A stretch of 64,000 bases of DNA from Galeopsis tetrahit (lineage: Eukaryota; Streptophyta; Magnoliopsida; Lamiales; Lamiaceae): positions 4,900,501 through 4,964,500 of the forward strand of contig OY776123.1 in NCBI GenBank assembly GCA_963675135.1, read 5' to 3'. Below the pieces are notes generated by a model that searched no databases, was not told where the DNA came from, and was given only the letters and a program-made list of their open reading frames with translations. A program made the position numbers and the translations under genes. Of the stretch, positions 1 through 11,375 are shown piece by piece; position 1 is the first letter of the stretch; each line of letters begins with the position of its first letter.

Positions 1-137
1 GCGGACTAGGTGCAGTGGACGATTTGTGACGAAACGTAGGCGCATCATCGGGCAACGACGGTGGATGGATTGATGGAATGGAAGAAGAGGAGAATGAGAG
101 AAATAAATTTAGAATTTAATTTTAGATTGAAATGATG

Positions 138-790
138 TTTTTTTTTTTTCCGACACCAATGCAAATTAAGTATTATTAATGCAAAGGCACGAGTTTATTG
201 ACTGCTCAGCCACACAATCCGGTGGGTCAGTCCAACTGTGAGAGTTCCCATAGGACCGGGAGGCTCTAGCTAACTCATGTGTCATTGTGTTGACACTTCG
301 TTTAACAAAATTTAGAGAGGCATTGACAAAAGATTTGAGAGTATTTCTACATGTAGTTATGTAGTCTCCTATAACCGATATCTGTGACGCCGAAGAAGCT
401 ATGGCTTCTACCACTATTTTGGCGTCACTTTCGAACATAATATTATCCCACCCCTTCGATTTGGCCCATGTCATTGCTTCCAGGAGACCTGCTGCTTCCC
501 CTTCTGTCACGTCTCAGTTCCCGTGGAACAATTTTGTCCGCGCTCCCTCAAATTGAGCGTTATCATTTCGCGCTATCATAACCACTCCGGTTAAGCAGGA
601 GTCCGTGAAGAAAGCTGCATTGACATTGATTTTTAGAATTCCCAGTGGGGGAGGGTGCCAAGCTCCGCACATGTTGACGGTTTGTTCTGGTGGAGCTGCC
701 CTATTACCAACCTGGGCGGATTTCCATTCCACCCAATAAGCAGCAGATGATCGCACTGCCTCCGAGGATGAACCCAAACAAAAAATGATA
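138..790 (-). pseudogene. LINE-type RNase H-like domain fragment
   Basis: Two ORF pieces in the same minus-strand frame (777-514 and 510-166) read as one plant RNase H-like (RVT_3) domain of the kind found at the end of non-LTR retrotransposons. The first piece has WHPPPLGILKINVNAAF, matching the usual strand-1 motif W-P-G-K-N-D-A, but the catalytic Asp is Asn here. The second has EAAGLLEAMTWA and FESDAKIVVEAI, the usual second and third acidic positions. An in-frame TGA at 514-516 splits them. A run of 12 T at 138-149 on the plus strand is a poly(A) tail on the coding strand just after the stop, supporting retrotransposition with 5' truncation. Reverse transcriptase is not seen. Family assignment is fairly sure; that it is dead follows from the stop and the missing Asp. 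Confidence 0.75.
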
Positions 791-880
791 CAATTGGTAA
801 ATTAAAGAGGGGTGAACTCAATCCGAGGATGAACCCAACAAAAAATGGAGTAAATAAGTGTAGCTGTGAGTTAACGTTGA

Positions 881-1118
881 GGTTGTGTTTGGATGGAGAG
901 ATTTGATTTGAGAAGGTATTTCAAATGGAAGGTTTTAAAAATAGATGAATTTCAAATGACATGGTTTTAGGGAGGATTTAAAATCCTCACAATTTTAACT
1001 AAAAAAATATGCTAAGGATTTTAAATCAATTCCTTTGCTTTTTAATCCAAACAAGTGGAGTGGATTTGAATGGAGGATTTGAAATCCATTAATCAAATCC
1101 CTTCATCCAAATGGAGCC
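881..1118. mobile_element. Tourist-like MITE, 238 bp
   Basis: The left end GGTTGTGTTTGGATG and the reverse complement of the right end, GGCTCCATTTGGATG, form an imperfect terminal inverted repeat that continues into shared GATTTGAT sequence. The element is flanked by TGA on both sides (878-880 and 1119-1121), a 3-bp target duplication as expected for PIF/Harbinger elements, though TTA or TAA is more usual. It has no coding capacity. Confidence 0.7.
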
Positions 1119-1363
1119 TGAGTTCATATTTAAAAAAAAAATAACACAAAATAATAGTAGCAAAATTTCCCCCACCCCCCAAAAAAAAAAAAAAAAATTA
1201 TTACAGATTGAAAATATTAAATTTTAGACTTTGTAAATTTTTTTTTCCTTCTGAATTATTGTGTTATCCTCAGAAAACAGTGTTTGAATTTCGACGTTTG
1301 GACTTGTCAGTAGGAGTGTATAATGAAAAAGTAAAAATTAGGACTTTAATTTCAAGAGTAATA

Positions 1364-1689
1364 CTCCCTCCATTTTTGAATAAGTGTCATTTTAACATTT
1401 TCCAACAAATTAAGATATTAAATTGTGGTCAATATTACCCTTCATTAATGATAAATAGTTTTTATATTAAATTTTTGTTTAGTAAAGAATGTGGTCAAGA
1501 ATGTATGTGATATTCATATATACAATATTTATGATTTTTCCATGATTTATGCTACTATATTAATTGAAATTGAAGGCAAATTAATTATAAGGGTAAAATT
1601 GTCAAAATTAAAGAAAAAAAACATAGAATGACACTTATTATAAAAATAATTAAAAAGACAAAGTGACACTTATTTAAAAGTGGAGGGAG
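1364..1689. mobile_element. Stowaway-like MITE, 326 bp
   Basis: It starts CTCCCTCCATTTTTGAATAA and ends with the inverted counterpart TTTAAAAGTGGAGGGAG, flanked by TA on both sides (1362-1363 and 1690-1691). CTCCCTCC ends with TA duplication are the hallmark of Tc1/mariner-derived Stowaway elements in plants. A 100-codon ORF lies over its left half but has no recognisable content. Confidence 0.8.
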
Positions 1690-1691
1690 TA

Positions 1692-2820
1692 TAATCTTTT
1701 ATGTGTATTTTTATATAAAAAAAAAAAAAGGAAGATTTGGGTATTATTGGTCGAAAATTAGTCTTAAAATAGTTTGGGCCATTTGTCGAAAATTAGGCTA
1801 ATAATCATGGCCCTTTGAGATACCAAAAGTCGTTATCCGCCTGCGAAATCCAATTGTATTGTATTATAAAAAGTCACACAGGTCAAAGCATAATCAAAGA
1901 CAAAAGCTCCTTCCAAATTCCAATCAAATATTTTTTTAAAAATCCTGTTCTTCCTCAAAATAAGATACCTAGGTTCCTTAAATACTCCATCTAATATATT
2001 ATAAGTATCTTGTAATCTTTTAAATAGAAGCTTTCGAATTATGTATGAGTAAAATTTAATGAGATCAAGATACATTCCATTTTCATAAAGGCAAAATCTT
2101 TATTTATGTAGATATAATTCATTTTTATTTTGAATTTACTCAATTTAATTTTTAATTCAACATTTAACTAAATTTATTGTAATCTAATTTCAATTGTATA
2201 TGTGCAGTCAATGGCACAAATTATAATCTTTTTATAAAAATTAAATTAAATATTGTGTGTGCATTTCATCTAATCCATTTTCTAAAACATTATTGAATTG
2301 ATCGAATATTAATAAGATGCCAATGTATCAAGTCTGGTCGTCTGGAAAGAAAATTACCTTTTAAAAAATCAATTATATTCATAAATGTTTTAATTATCAT
2401 ACTCTAGTCTTGTTTTATACTTTTCCAATGAAATTTCAAGAAAAGGAAAAAATTGGACTTTTCAAAGCAGGAAAATAAATAAATCATCAAAGCAGGAGTA
2501 TTTGGCATAATTTTTTTTGAGAACTAATAAATATTTACTTTTTTAATATACATTTATGAATATTGACTTACTAATTAAAGCCTAATATTAAGCTCCTTAA
2601 ATACAAAATCATTTACTCCATATTCTTTTATTACCAAATACAAATTAAATAATTTGAGCGGAAAATATGCTTAAAGAATTCAATATTCCAATACAAGAAA
2701 AATCATACATTTAATTATGGACCCCATCAGTTATTTTGTCTTCCATCGAATTTTCAATTATAAATCCTGTTTATTCCAACAATTTTTTTTAACGAAAACT
2801 CGTAATAATTGTAGTGGTTT
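1692..2820. other. AT-rich intergenic DNA
   Basis: No ORF, repeat boundary or gene similarity that can be supported. The right end probably holds the promoter of the DUF707 gene that starts transcription near 2.8-2.9 kb. Confidence 0.5.
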
Positions 2821-3400
2821 TTGCCATTTCCACCGTCGTAATCTGTAATCTTGTTTTTTCATCATTGGATTTCATCATTGTTCGCCTTTTATTTGTTTAG
2901 ATTTCTGCCTTTTTCTGTTCATCAGTTCAGCATCATTTGATTGTTTCGGAAACCTCGGACTCGGGCCCATCAGATTTTGAAGGCGATTCGAGATTCTTGT
3001 ATAAGGTAATAGTTGAATCTACCCCACATTTTCCATCTTGGAATTATCAAATCTTGTTTTTCAGTAACATTGTTTTAGGTTTTATGTTTGTTTTGATTCT
3101 GAACTGCCGTATCGTTTTGTAACGGTGGATTAGTAGTGGGGACTTTGAATCAGTCAAGTATTTATTGCTTTTATCGATTTCTATTTTCGCGATTTTTAGA
3201 TGTGATTTCGAGTTTCGAATGGGATGCTTTGGATTTTAGAATTTTCATGTGTATATGTGTGTAGAAATATCAAATTCTGGGCTGTAAGATTGATGAATCT
3301 CTGAAGATGTGCATATTAAATCATGAACTAATTGAAGTTAGCAGAATTGATATGTAGTGTGGACATTCCCTGCTCATCTGCTGCAAAGATTGTGAGTAAA

Positions 3401-6068
3401 ATGGGTACTCCTATTCGAAGATCGTCGAATCCAAAGTAATTCTACAGCTCAAGAATTGTTCATTTAAGCTGAATTAATTGAATGTTAAGTTATTGATATG
3501 ATGATGGAATTCGTTGTTTCAGCCGAAGAACAAATGAAACGATGAGGCTTATTATAACGACTTTCGTGGGGATAATATTTGGCTTCTTTTTAGGTGTATC
3601 TTTTCCCACACTTTCATTGACAAAGGCAAGAGGATTTGACTCTATCACTCTCTAATTTCTTTGTTTAATAGTGAAAGACTTATCAAGATTGTTGTGTTGA
3701 TTCTTTCCAGGTTAATCTATCATCAAACATATTTCCTTCTGTTGATCTTACTTACATTGAGGACAAGTACTCAGGTCTTTCGACTCAAGCACTATTAAAT
3801 GTTTGGTCTGCCCTTAAAGGCCGGAGAGGCTCACACAAGTTTAACAATACTAAAGTAAGCTGTTTTTGCATATCTTCTTTGCTTTTCTTAGATGATTGCT
3901 TCTAGGTTTATTGACTAAATGAAGCTGCGTAATTCGCTCAAAGTTGAAACATTAATTGCTGAATTGTATATATTCTTTTTCGCCGATATTTAGAAATGTA
4001 TACTGAATTTTTGGAACCCTTCTGCACATGAAGTTGAGCACATGATTTCACTATGTCATTTGGATTTTACACGAAGGGGATTTTTAGCACAATACGTCTT
4101 ATTATGGATGAATTGTATTCAGTATTAACTATTTCATGTGACTCCTATGTAGCACTTCTAGTTTTTCTTATAACTTGGAGCAATCTTGGGTGACTAAAAG
4201 AAATCAAGTCTCAGAACTTTCTTAATTCTTATTAATTTTTAAACAGATCTGGGTCCCAACTAATCCCCGAGGTGCCGAGAGACTGCCACCTGGCGTTGTT
4301 GTCGCCGAATCGGATCTGTACAGTCGCAGATTGTGGGGTCTTCCTGGTGAGGTGTGTATCTGCTGCTACAATGTTAACTTTCAAATGTTCAATAATGTAT
4401 AAACTGGGAAAATAATGATATGTGGGCATTTGGTTCAAATTATTTATCATCATGCTCATTTCCAATTTAAGTGTGCATCATTCTTACAGCACTTGTGACA
4501 AAATTGCAGGACTTGATCATTAAACCAAGATATCTTATCACCTTTACTGTTGGAATCGAACAGAAGAAAAACATTGATGCTGCAGTAAAGAAGGTAACTA
4601 GAAACTGCACTATTTGTTTCCTGCTAAAGTGGGCAATCTTTTCTTTAAGTATATATATGGTTTAGTTTCTTTGACAAAGTTGTACAGTTGACAGAGAACT
4701 TCACGATTTTGTTGTTTCACTATGATGGTCGGACAACTGAATGGGATGAGTTTGATTGGTCAAAACGAGCTCTCCATGTTAGCGTGTTAAAGCAGACTAA
4801 ATGGTAGTAATATATTATTATCATGTGCTCTCAACATAATGGCTTAAGATCAAAACATAAATTATATCGTGTTCCATCGTGTTATTAGGTGGTATGCAAA
4901 GCGCTTTTTGCACCCTGACATTGTGGCACCCTATGATTATATCTTTATCTGGGACGAAGACCTAGGGGTTGAGAATTTCGACCCAGAGGAGTAAGTGTAA
5001 ATAGTTTTTCTTTTCTTTTCAAATTATTTTATTTTTGCTAAAACTATATCCAACTTGAAATAGATACATAAAACTGGTGAGGAAACATGGCTTAGAAATA
5101 TCACAGCCCGGTTTATCCCCAGATAGTGGCATGACATGGCAGATGACGAGAAGGCGAGACGACACTGAGGTTCACAAGTAGGAACAGCTAAACTCTTGTC
5201 AATAACAGTTTTTTATGGTTTTATCCTAAAAATCATCGTTATTTACTCACAGGGACACAGAGGAACGACCGGGATGGTGCACAGATCCTCATTTGCCACC
5301 ATGTGCAGCGTATGTAGTTGGAGCTAACCTCTATGATTAAAAGCCTACTTTTCTGTACAGTTTGATCAATCAACGTGTTTGATGTATGTACAGATTTGTT
5401 GAGATCATGGCCCCAGTGTTTTCTCGGGATGCATGGCGCTGTGTTTGGCATATGATACAGGTACAGTGTTGTTTCTACAGATTTTTTCTATAATTGGAGA
5501 CGGTGAAATCTGAAATATTGATGGCAATGGTGCAGAATGACTTGGTCCATGGGTGGGGTCTCGATTTTGCTCTTAGGAAATGTGTGGAGGTACGTTACCA
5601 CTTGCATGGTTTCCTTTGTTTTTCTCTCGCTACTTTAACCATGTCTCTCTTGAAAAACAGCCTGCTCACATGAAAATAGGGGTCGTTGATGCTCAATGGA
5701 TAGTGCACCAAACTGTTCCTTCACTCGGGAATCAGGTTTGAATGACGTCTATATTTTAAGGTTATTGCTTTTTCTAAAATTCCTAACATGGCGACTAAGA
5801 ATTCCTTTGTACAGGGTCGGGCAGAGAAAGGCAAGGCAGCATGGGAAGGGGTAATGTTATCAGTCATTTCAACTTAATTCAATTCATTATTCATAAGAAT
5901 TCATAAGAATAGTTGTGAAATTCGTTTCGTTTTATTGCTGGGCTTTAGGTAAGGGATAGGTGCAGAAACGAATGGACCATGTTTCAGGATCGCCTGACTG
6001 AAGCCGAGAAAGCCTACTTTGAGGCTATGGGAATCGACCCTCCTAATTCCACTACTCATGAATTTTGA
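3401..6068 (+). CDS. DUF707 family membrane-anchored protein (14 coding exons)
   Basis: The spliced product is 403 residues and matches the plant DUF707 family, often annotated as lysine-ketoglutarate reductase trans-splicing related; its biochemical function is not established. Coding exons: 3401-3435, 3523-3625, 3711-3854, 4247-4351, 4510-4593, 4688-4803, 4889-4990, 5064-5177, 5253-5309, 5394-5460, 5536-5589, 5661-5735, 5815-5850, 5949-6068; every phase joins without a stop. The start MGTPIRRSSNP is spliced to a short basic stretch, then a signal-anchor helix at about residues 21-39 (LIITTFVGIIFGFFLGVSF), so a type II Golgi or ER membrane protein is likely. The body holds family motifs such as WEFDW-like DEFDWSKRALHVSV, YIFIWDEDLGVENF and DLVHGWGLDF, which resemble a glycosyltransferase fold (inference). 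A noncoding leader exon may lie at about 2830-3005, ending AAG before GTAAT. Intron 2 uses a GC donor. Confidence 0.93.
3626..3710 (+). other. GC-AG intron in the DUF707 gene
   Basis: The exon ends ...TTGACAAAG and the intron begins GCAAGAGG; the acceptor is TTCTTTCCAG before GTTAATCTA. Joining these gives Leu-Thr-Lys-Val-Asn in frame, as expected for the family. No GT donor nearby keeps the frame. AAG|GCAAG is the strong consensus typical of genuine GC-AG introns. Confidence 0.85.
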
Positions 6069-6336
6069 TTCCCTCTTTAACATCCAAGAATGTAATGTAA
6101 TTCTTTTTATATTTGCTTCATAGAAATGAGCTATAAGTTCAATTGCAGTTTTTCGGCAGTAGTAAGTAGTTTTGAACTGAAACTTAAATTCTGTAAAAAA
6201 AAAAAAACTCTAGTCATTATAGTAGCAGAAAAGTAGTAGCGAGTAGTGAGCACTGTGTAATGTTTGCGTGCTTTTAGAATCACTTTGGTGGTGCTTCAAT
6301 GATATAAAATGTTACAAGTATGCAATGGAATATTAA

Positions 6337-8729
6337 CTATATATATCCTTTGGTAATTCCTTCTTCCAACTCTTGGAATTCCCATGCATCGTCAGCTGAA
6401 TACTCTCCTGAAAGAGATTGTTTACGAGTTAAGAAATGAAGTATTTCGATCTGTAGAATGAATAATCGAAGATGAACAAACAGTGAGATACGTAAAAGGC
6501 CTAACCGATTGAATCTCTGCGTAGGGCTGTCAAATGTGCACAGCTGCAACAGAATAATAACGCAACGAGTGTTTTCAAAATGAATCGACAATTAACAAAG
6601 TAAACGAGATATTATGTGAAAACTGAAACCCACCTGCCAAGAGTCTTGCCAAAATCAGCACAAAGAGATCGAATGTAAGTTCCTTTTGAGCATGTCACAC
6701 GAAAAATCACATTTTGTCTGAGAATAAACATTAACATTTTGTCAGAAAATATGGATTAAGCAGAATGTTTAGCTATATGGTGTTCAAAAGACTATTAGAT
6801 TCAGCTAACCTGTCTTCTAAACTTCTTTCAACGTCGAATTGGTAGATTGAAATGCGTCTAGGCGAAAGTTCAACGGTTTCTCCTTTTCTAGCCTTGTTGT
6901 ACATCCTCTCTCCTCCAACCTAACACCATATATAGAAATATAAGTCTAAGAATTGGTATATAACAAAATTCATAAGCTAAATATGTTATATTAACCCATC
7001 ACACAGATATATCATGAACTGAACTAAAAAGATGTATATTCCTATTCCATATGCATTGTATGGAAATTCTGAGGTCTGAATTCGAGCAGCATTAGCATAG
7101 TGTAAAAATGGAAAAGAAGCTGCAAAATCTTACTTTAATAGCAGAGAACATCGGTGGGACTTGCCATATATCTCCACAAAAGGAAGCCGCAGCTTTCTTT
7201 ATATCCTCATCCTTAATATGCTCCCAAGACTCGCGTTGGATTACCTGCTCACTTATTCAAGTCGTATATAAGTTACAGTAATTGATATCGATTCTTGTCA
7301 ATTAAAACACACACAGGTGAATCAGCATCCCAGGTTGAGGTTGCTTCGCCTAGACGGAAGATTCCACTGTATCCTTTAATCATGCCCTGGTAACTGCAAC
7401 AGAGTATACATACAACAAGTTTGATCTATATACATAATGTCAAATGTCGTCTTGCAATAATATAACTTCATTGTAGCCTACCTATCGACCACTTTCGTTG
7501 CTTTCCCTACACATACAATCAATAAACCCGTTGCCATAGGATCCAGAGTTCCAGCATGCCCAACCTGTCCAATATAGATAGTTTGTGGGATGAATATCAT
7601 CAAAGCACATTGAAGGTCTGTGTTATAGGTAGGACATTAATCACCTTTTTAACGTTAACCAGGCGACGCAACTTTCCACAAACTGTAAATGAAGTCCAAC
7701 CTGTTTAAAACAGTAGTTTCTCTCTTTGTTAAGCAAATTAGGAGTAGCTTATCAATCAATATCTAAAACCTCTATACAGTATCCTAGACTTGAAGTGTAA
7801 TAAGAGATTTAACCTTTAGGTTTGTTGATCAGCACCACAGTTCCATTAGGACCATCCCATTTAGGCGGAAGCCCAATGCTCCTCGTCGAAAGGAACGGCT
7901 CCCGGGCAGCAGCATCCGCACCCTTTTCATTGGGGAATTTCGTCAAACACTTGAAGAAGTCCTCAACTTTCTTCTCAGTAACATCTTCAACTTTCACTTC
8001 CTTCTCCCTCTCATCAAAAAACACCAACCCTTTATCCTCCTCGCTCTTCTTTTCCACACTCCCATCCCCTAATTCCTTCTTCTTTCCCCCCTGTTTCGCA
8101 TTCGATTTTCCCGGTTCAAGAAACGCATTATCGAAACACTGATCGGGAAAATACTTCTTCTCTAATTGATAAACCATTCTGTAGTGCTTGTTTTTCTCCC
8201 ACGGATAAGAAAACGCGTCGTAGAAGTACAATTCCTCCTCTCTCTTATGCAGAGTACGCAGCTCGACAACCTCCTGTTTTAATTCAATAAAATCGCCCTC
8301 ATTTCCGCGGCCACCATTTTCTTCATCCGATTCCGATTCTCCGTACATTCTTTTCCTCCGCTTGTTATAATACTTTCGCTTAGCCTTGTCCATCGTTACT
8401 TCACTACCATTACTACCGGCGTCTTTATCGGAGAGTTTTTTATCGACCCATTCTTCGAAACCCATTTCCGGCTCGGATCCGGAGTGTTCGGGGTGAGATT
8501 TAGGAGCAGAGCGGCGGCGGGAGGAGTGCGGCTGATGAGGGTTTGCGGGGCGGGAGATAACCATATCGTATTGGAGTGGGTATGGAGTGGCGGTGGTGGA
8601 TAAGAATCTTGGTAAAGTGAGTTGAATTGGTTTAGGGTGAAGGGAGAGGAGGCGGAATGGCGTCGCCGGAGAAGCGAACATGGGTTTGACGCGGCGGACG
8701 AGATGTAGGTGCAACGATTTCGCCGCCAT
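6337..8729 (-). CDS. TruB-family tRNA pseudouridine synthase, organellar (9 exons)
   Basis: This converts uridine 55 in the T-psi-C arm of tRNA to pseudouridine in the TruB family. Exons on the minus strand: 8729-7814, 7700-7645, 7564-7482, 7393-7315, 7244-7134, 6919-6810, 6717-6634, 6543-6506, 6407-6337, giving 515 residues with all phases consistent. Residues 1 to about 55 are Ser/Arg/Leu-rich with almost no acidic residues, as in a chloroplast or mitochondrial transit peptide. Residues 56-290 are a charged, low-complexity extension absent from bacterial TruB. The catalytic domain starts at about 290 with INKPKGWTSF, then [15 protein letters not shown] with catalytic Asp at about 332, then [19 protein letters not shown] and KGTYIRSL, all classic TruB motifs. 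It is convergent with the DUF707 gene, with about 270 bp between stops. The C-terminal PUA domain of bacterial TruB is not apparent. Confidence 0.93.
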
Positions 8730-9460
8730 TGTAATCCGTCAAAGCTTCTGACCCATGTCTGTGACTGAGTGTGAGCTGCGGCCCCAATTTGATGAAATAA
8801 GCTAACGTTGTATGCGAATTTGTCATAATTAGAAAAATAAAGGAGTAATCATAAAAAAAATAAAATTGATTGTAGTATTTAATATTTGAATTAATACTAT
8901 ACAATATATGAGTTAATATTGTTAAGGTCATTTCACTAAGAGTTTTATGCAAATAGGTTAATAAGACATAGTTGCCTTTTACCAATTTAAATAATTTGAA
9001 ATTAATAAATATTAATTAGATTTACATCAAATCTTTTGAATTAATGCAGTTCCTCTTTATACGCACTGTTCTATCACCTCCCAATTTGTTCCTAAATTGA
9101 AGCAACCTCTAATTAATTAGCTGAAAGAATTTCTTTACCAAATATTCTGCAGACATCGTCGGAGAGATTTCATGGAAAGAAAACCAATTGTTTCCGGCAA
9201 AAAGTTCATTCAAGAAAATCAACACTGTGAGAAAAGGAAAGAAAACACATTGTTTGAATATGCATACATATATGAAGATAGATTATGAAGTTTAATATGC
9301 ACGGAAAATGGGGGTACATGCATTTTACATATGTGCATATGTGAAATGCACTATACGATATGCATGTATATATGCATACGGTAATGTGCATATATAATGT
9401 TCACCTTGTCAAGCTGCTGTATCCATGAAACTTCTCCTTTTTTCGCCTAATCCCCGAGTA
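8730..9460. other. AT-rich intergenic DNA, promoter side of the TruB gene
   Basis: No supported coding sequence. The stretch 9240-9400 is rich in ATATGCATA-type palindromes (TATGCATACATATATG and relatives), which makes several short hairpins but fits no known element. Confidence 0.5.
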
Positions 9461-10311
9461 CTAAGTTACACCCTCAAGAACGTAATAATTAGGGCGATTC
9501 TTGCTCAGAAAAATACTAACCGGTAATTCCAGGCATGTAGGAATCGGCGGCATCGTTCGAGTCAGCGTCATCCATGGAGGAATCGGGTCTTCACGATTAC
9601 ATAATTTAAGCTTCCCAATTACATCCATATACTGCTCAAACTCTGTTCTAGCCCAAGGATTTGAATCTTTAAGCCTTTTAACAGCTACAACGCCTCCATC
9701 ATCAAGAACAGCCTTATAAACTGTCCCTAAACTCCCTTTCCCCAGCATCTCCGCCGACGCACGAAGCAAATCGTCGAGCTCGAATTGCTTCTTTCGATCG
9801 AAAAACACCAATTTGCTCTTATCAGTACCAGTAGTGCCATCACTATCTCCAACATACACTTTCTTTTCACTCGAATAACTGCTTCTCCTCTTCCCCAATT
9901 CACTCTCCGAAATTGAATTATTTGCGTCACTTGAACTTGTACAACAACAATATGTAACTGCAAAAAACCCTAGCACAAATACCAGAATCGAATTTACGAC
10001 GATTAGAGATGTGATTGCGCCATTGCTGAGTTTCTTATGATGCTTATTTGATGATTGTGAGATTGAATTAGATGATGAGGGGAGAGAAGTTGGATTTGAT
10101 GGTACGGTTTGGGAAATCGCCGATGAACAATTGGGGAAAGGGGGAAATCCGCAGAGGCCTTCATTGCCGGAGAAGCTACTACTTCCGTACCGGGAAATTA
10201 ACCTCTTCGGTACAATTCCGTTCAGTTCATTGTTCGATAGGTTTAATTGATTGAGTTGATTGTGAAATTGTGAAATTGATTGAGCCCAGAAACCGATGAT
10301 GGAGATGAATT
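9461..10311 (-). pseudogene. Truncated leucine-rich-repeat receptor-like kinase
   Basis: Read on the minus strand, the open frame begins near 10311 and holds the tail of the ectodomain of an LRR-III type receptor-like kinase: the last leucine-rich repeat (LNLSNNELNGIVPKRL), the cap FSGNEGLCGFPPF, a Ser-rich linker, a membrane helix (AITSLIVVNSILVFVLGFFAV) and the juxtamembrane region. The kinase starts with KQFELDDLLRASAEMLGKG, SLGTVYKAVL (glycine loop) and VVAVKRLKD (lysine). Homology stops at about 9605, after IGKLK, where His-Pro-Asn should follow; the next 50 residues are unrelated and end at a stop at 9461. Upstream LRRs and the N-terminal signal peptide are missing, and the in-frame sequence upstream of about 10280 looks random. 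Both ends are lost, so it cannot make a working receptor. Confidence 0.85.
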
Positions 10312-11084
10312 AAATCGTAATTGCGTTTTCTGGAATGAAATGTCAGGATTCGATTTTAAGAAGGTCAATATTTTTTTTGAATATGCGCTATAATTGGGGA
10401 ATTGATGTGCTGCAATTAAGATTTGAATTTAAAATTCGAATTAATGGGTAAAATATATTAATTAAGGAGTTATATGAATATTAAGGGCATTTAAGGTTTT
10501 TTTACATTAATTTGACCCTATTAGATAATTTTAAAAGTTGTAGGTTTTACTTGCTTGCTTAAGACTCTATAGAAATGACTCGGAATATTCTCTTTATTTA
10601 AATTAATATTATACTGTATTTATTGAGTAACATTTATCTATTTAGAAAATTGAATCAAATGTCCTCCGTATATAAGTACTTTGTATATAATTGGTACACA
10701 CAACTATTTATCAAAATTTTTTATATTTTATATCAATAATAATTGATTAAATTATGATTTAATCCTACGTGCACCTAAGTTAAATGTGACACAAATTTAA
10801 ACATGTGATTGAGCACATAGGTTAAATGTGACAAATTTAAAATAAGTGTGTCATTAACTTAAATATAAATGAATAATATTATTTATATAAAATAAATATA
10901 GGTAAAATATGACATTAATATTAATTAAAATGTAATAACATTAACTTTAAGTTAAACGACTTTTAGTGCATATATTATTATTTTTTATTATTTTAGTTGT
11001 TCCACCCTATATTACTCATTTTACTTTTTTACTTATTATTTTATATTTTTATTACATTATTTGTACTATATTTGTTATTTTATA
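10312..11084. other. AT-rich intergenic DNA
   Basis: Nothing recognisable. Short related phrases (AAATGTGACACAAATTTAAA and AAATGTGACAAATTTAAA at 10780-10850) suggest a small local duplication. Confidence 0.4.
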
Positions 11085-11373
11085 CTCTTTTCGTCTCAAG
11101 ATTATGTGCATGGTTTGACCAACACGTTTTTTAAGAAAATTAGATTTAGTGGTTGATGGTGTAAGATAAATAGGAGGTATTTTAGATGATTTGGTGGGTG
11201 TAAAGTGAATTTGGTGAGGTGTAAAGTAAAATGTATGTAAAAAATTAGTGGCAATTTAGAAAATAAAATAATGTTGAGAGAGTAATAATTTTATGGAATA
11301 TTTCCATATTAAGAGTGTGCAAATAATTTTGAGACGTCCCAAAAGAAATTGTGCAAATAATCATAGGACGGAG
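11085..11373. mobile_element. Stowaway-like MITE, family A copy 1
   Basis: The ends are CTCTTTTCGTCTCAAGATTA and TAATCATAGGACGGAG, flanked by TA (11083-11084, 11374-11375). Inner arms with GTGCATGGTTTGACC and GTGCAAATAATTTTGAGACG tie it to the elements at 14116 and 50121. No ORF. The ends have drifted from CTCCCTCCGTC, so it is an older copy. Confidence 0.7.
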
Positions 11374-11375
11374 TA

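Noticed and set aside
1208..1510. 100-codon plus-strand ORF
   Set aside because: It begins with TTG, has no recognisable motif, and its second half is the left arm of a Stowaway MITE.
9240..9400. ATATGCATA-rich stretch as a regulatory element
   Set aside because: Short AT palindromes are expected in this AT-rich DNA and match no known plant element with confidence.
9501..10254. Plus-strand ORFs opposite the receptor kinase fragment
   Set aside because: They are antisense to a recognisable kinase and membrane-anchor frame, and have no family content.
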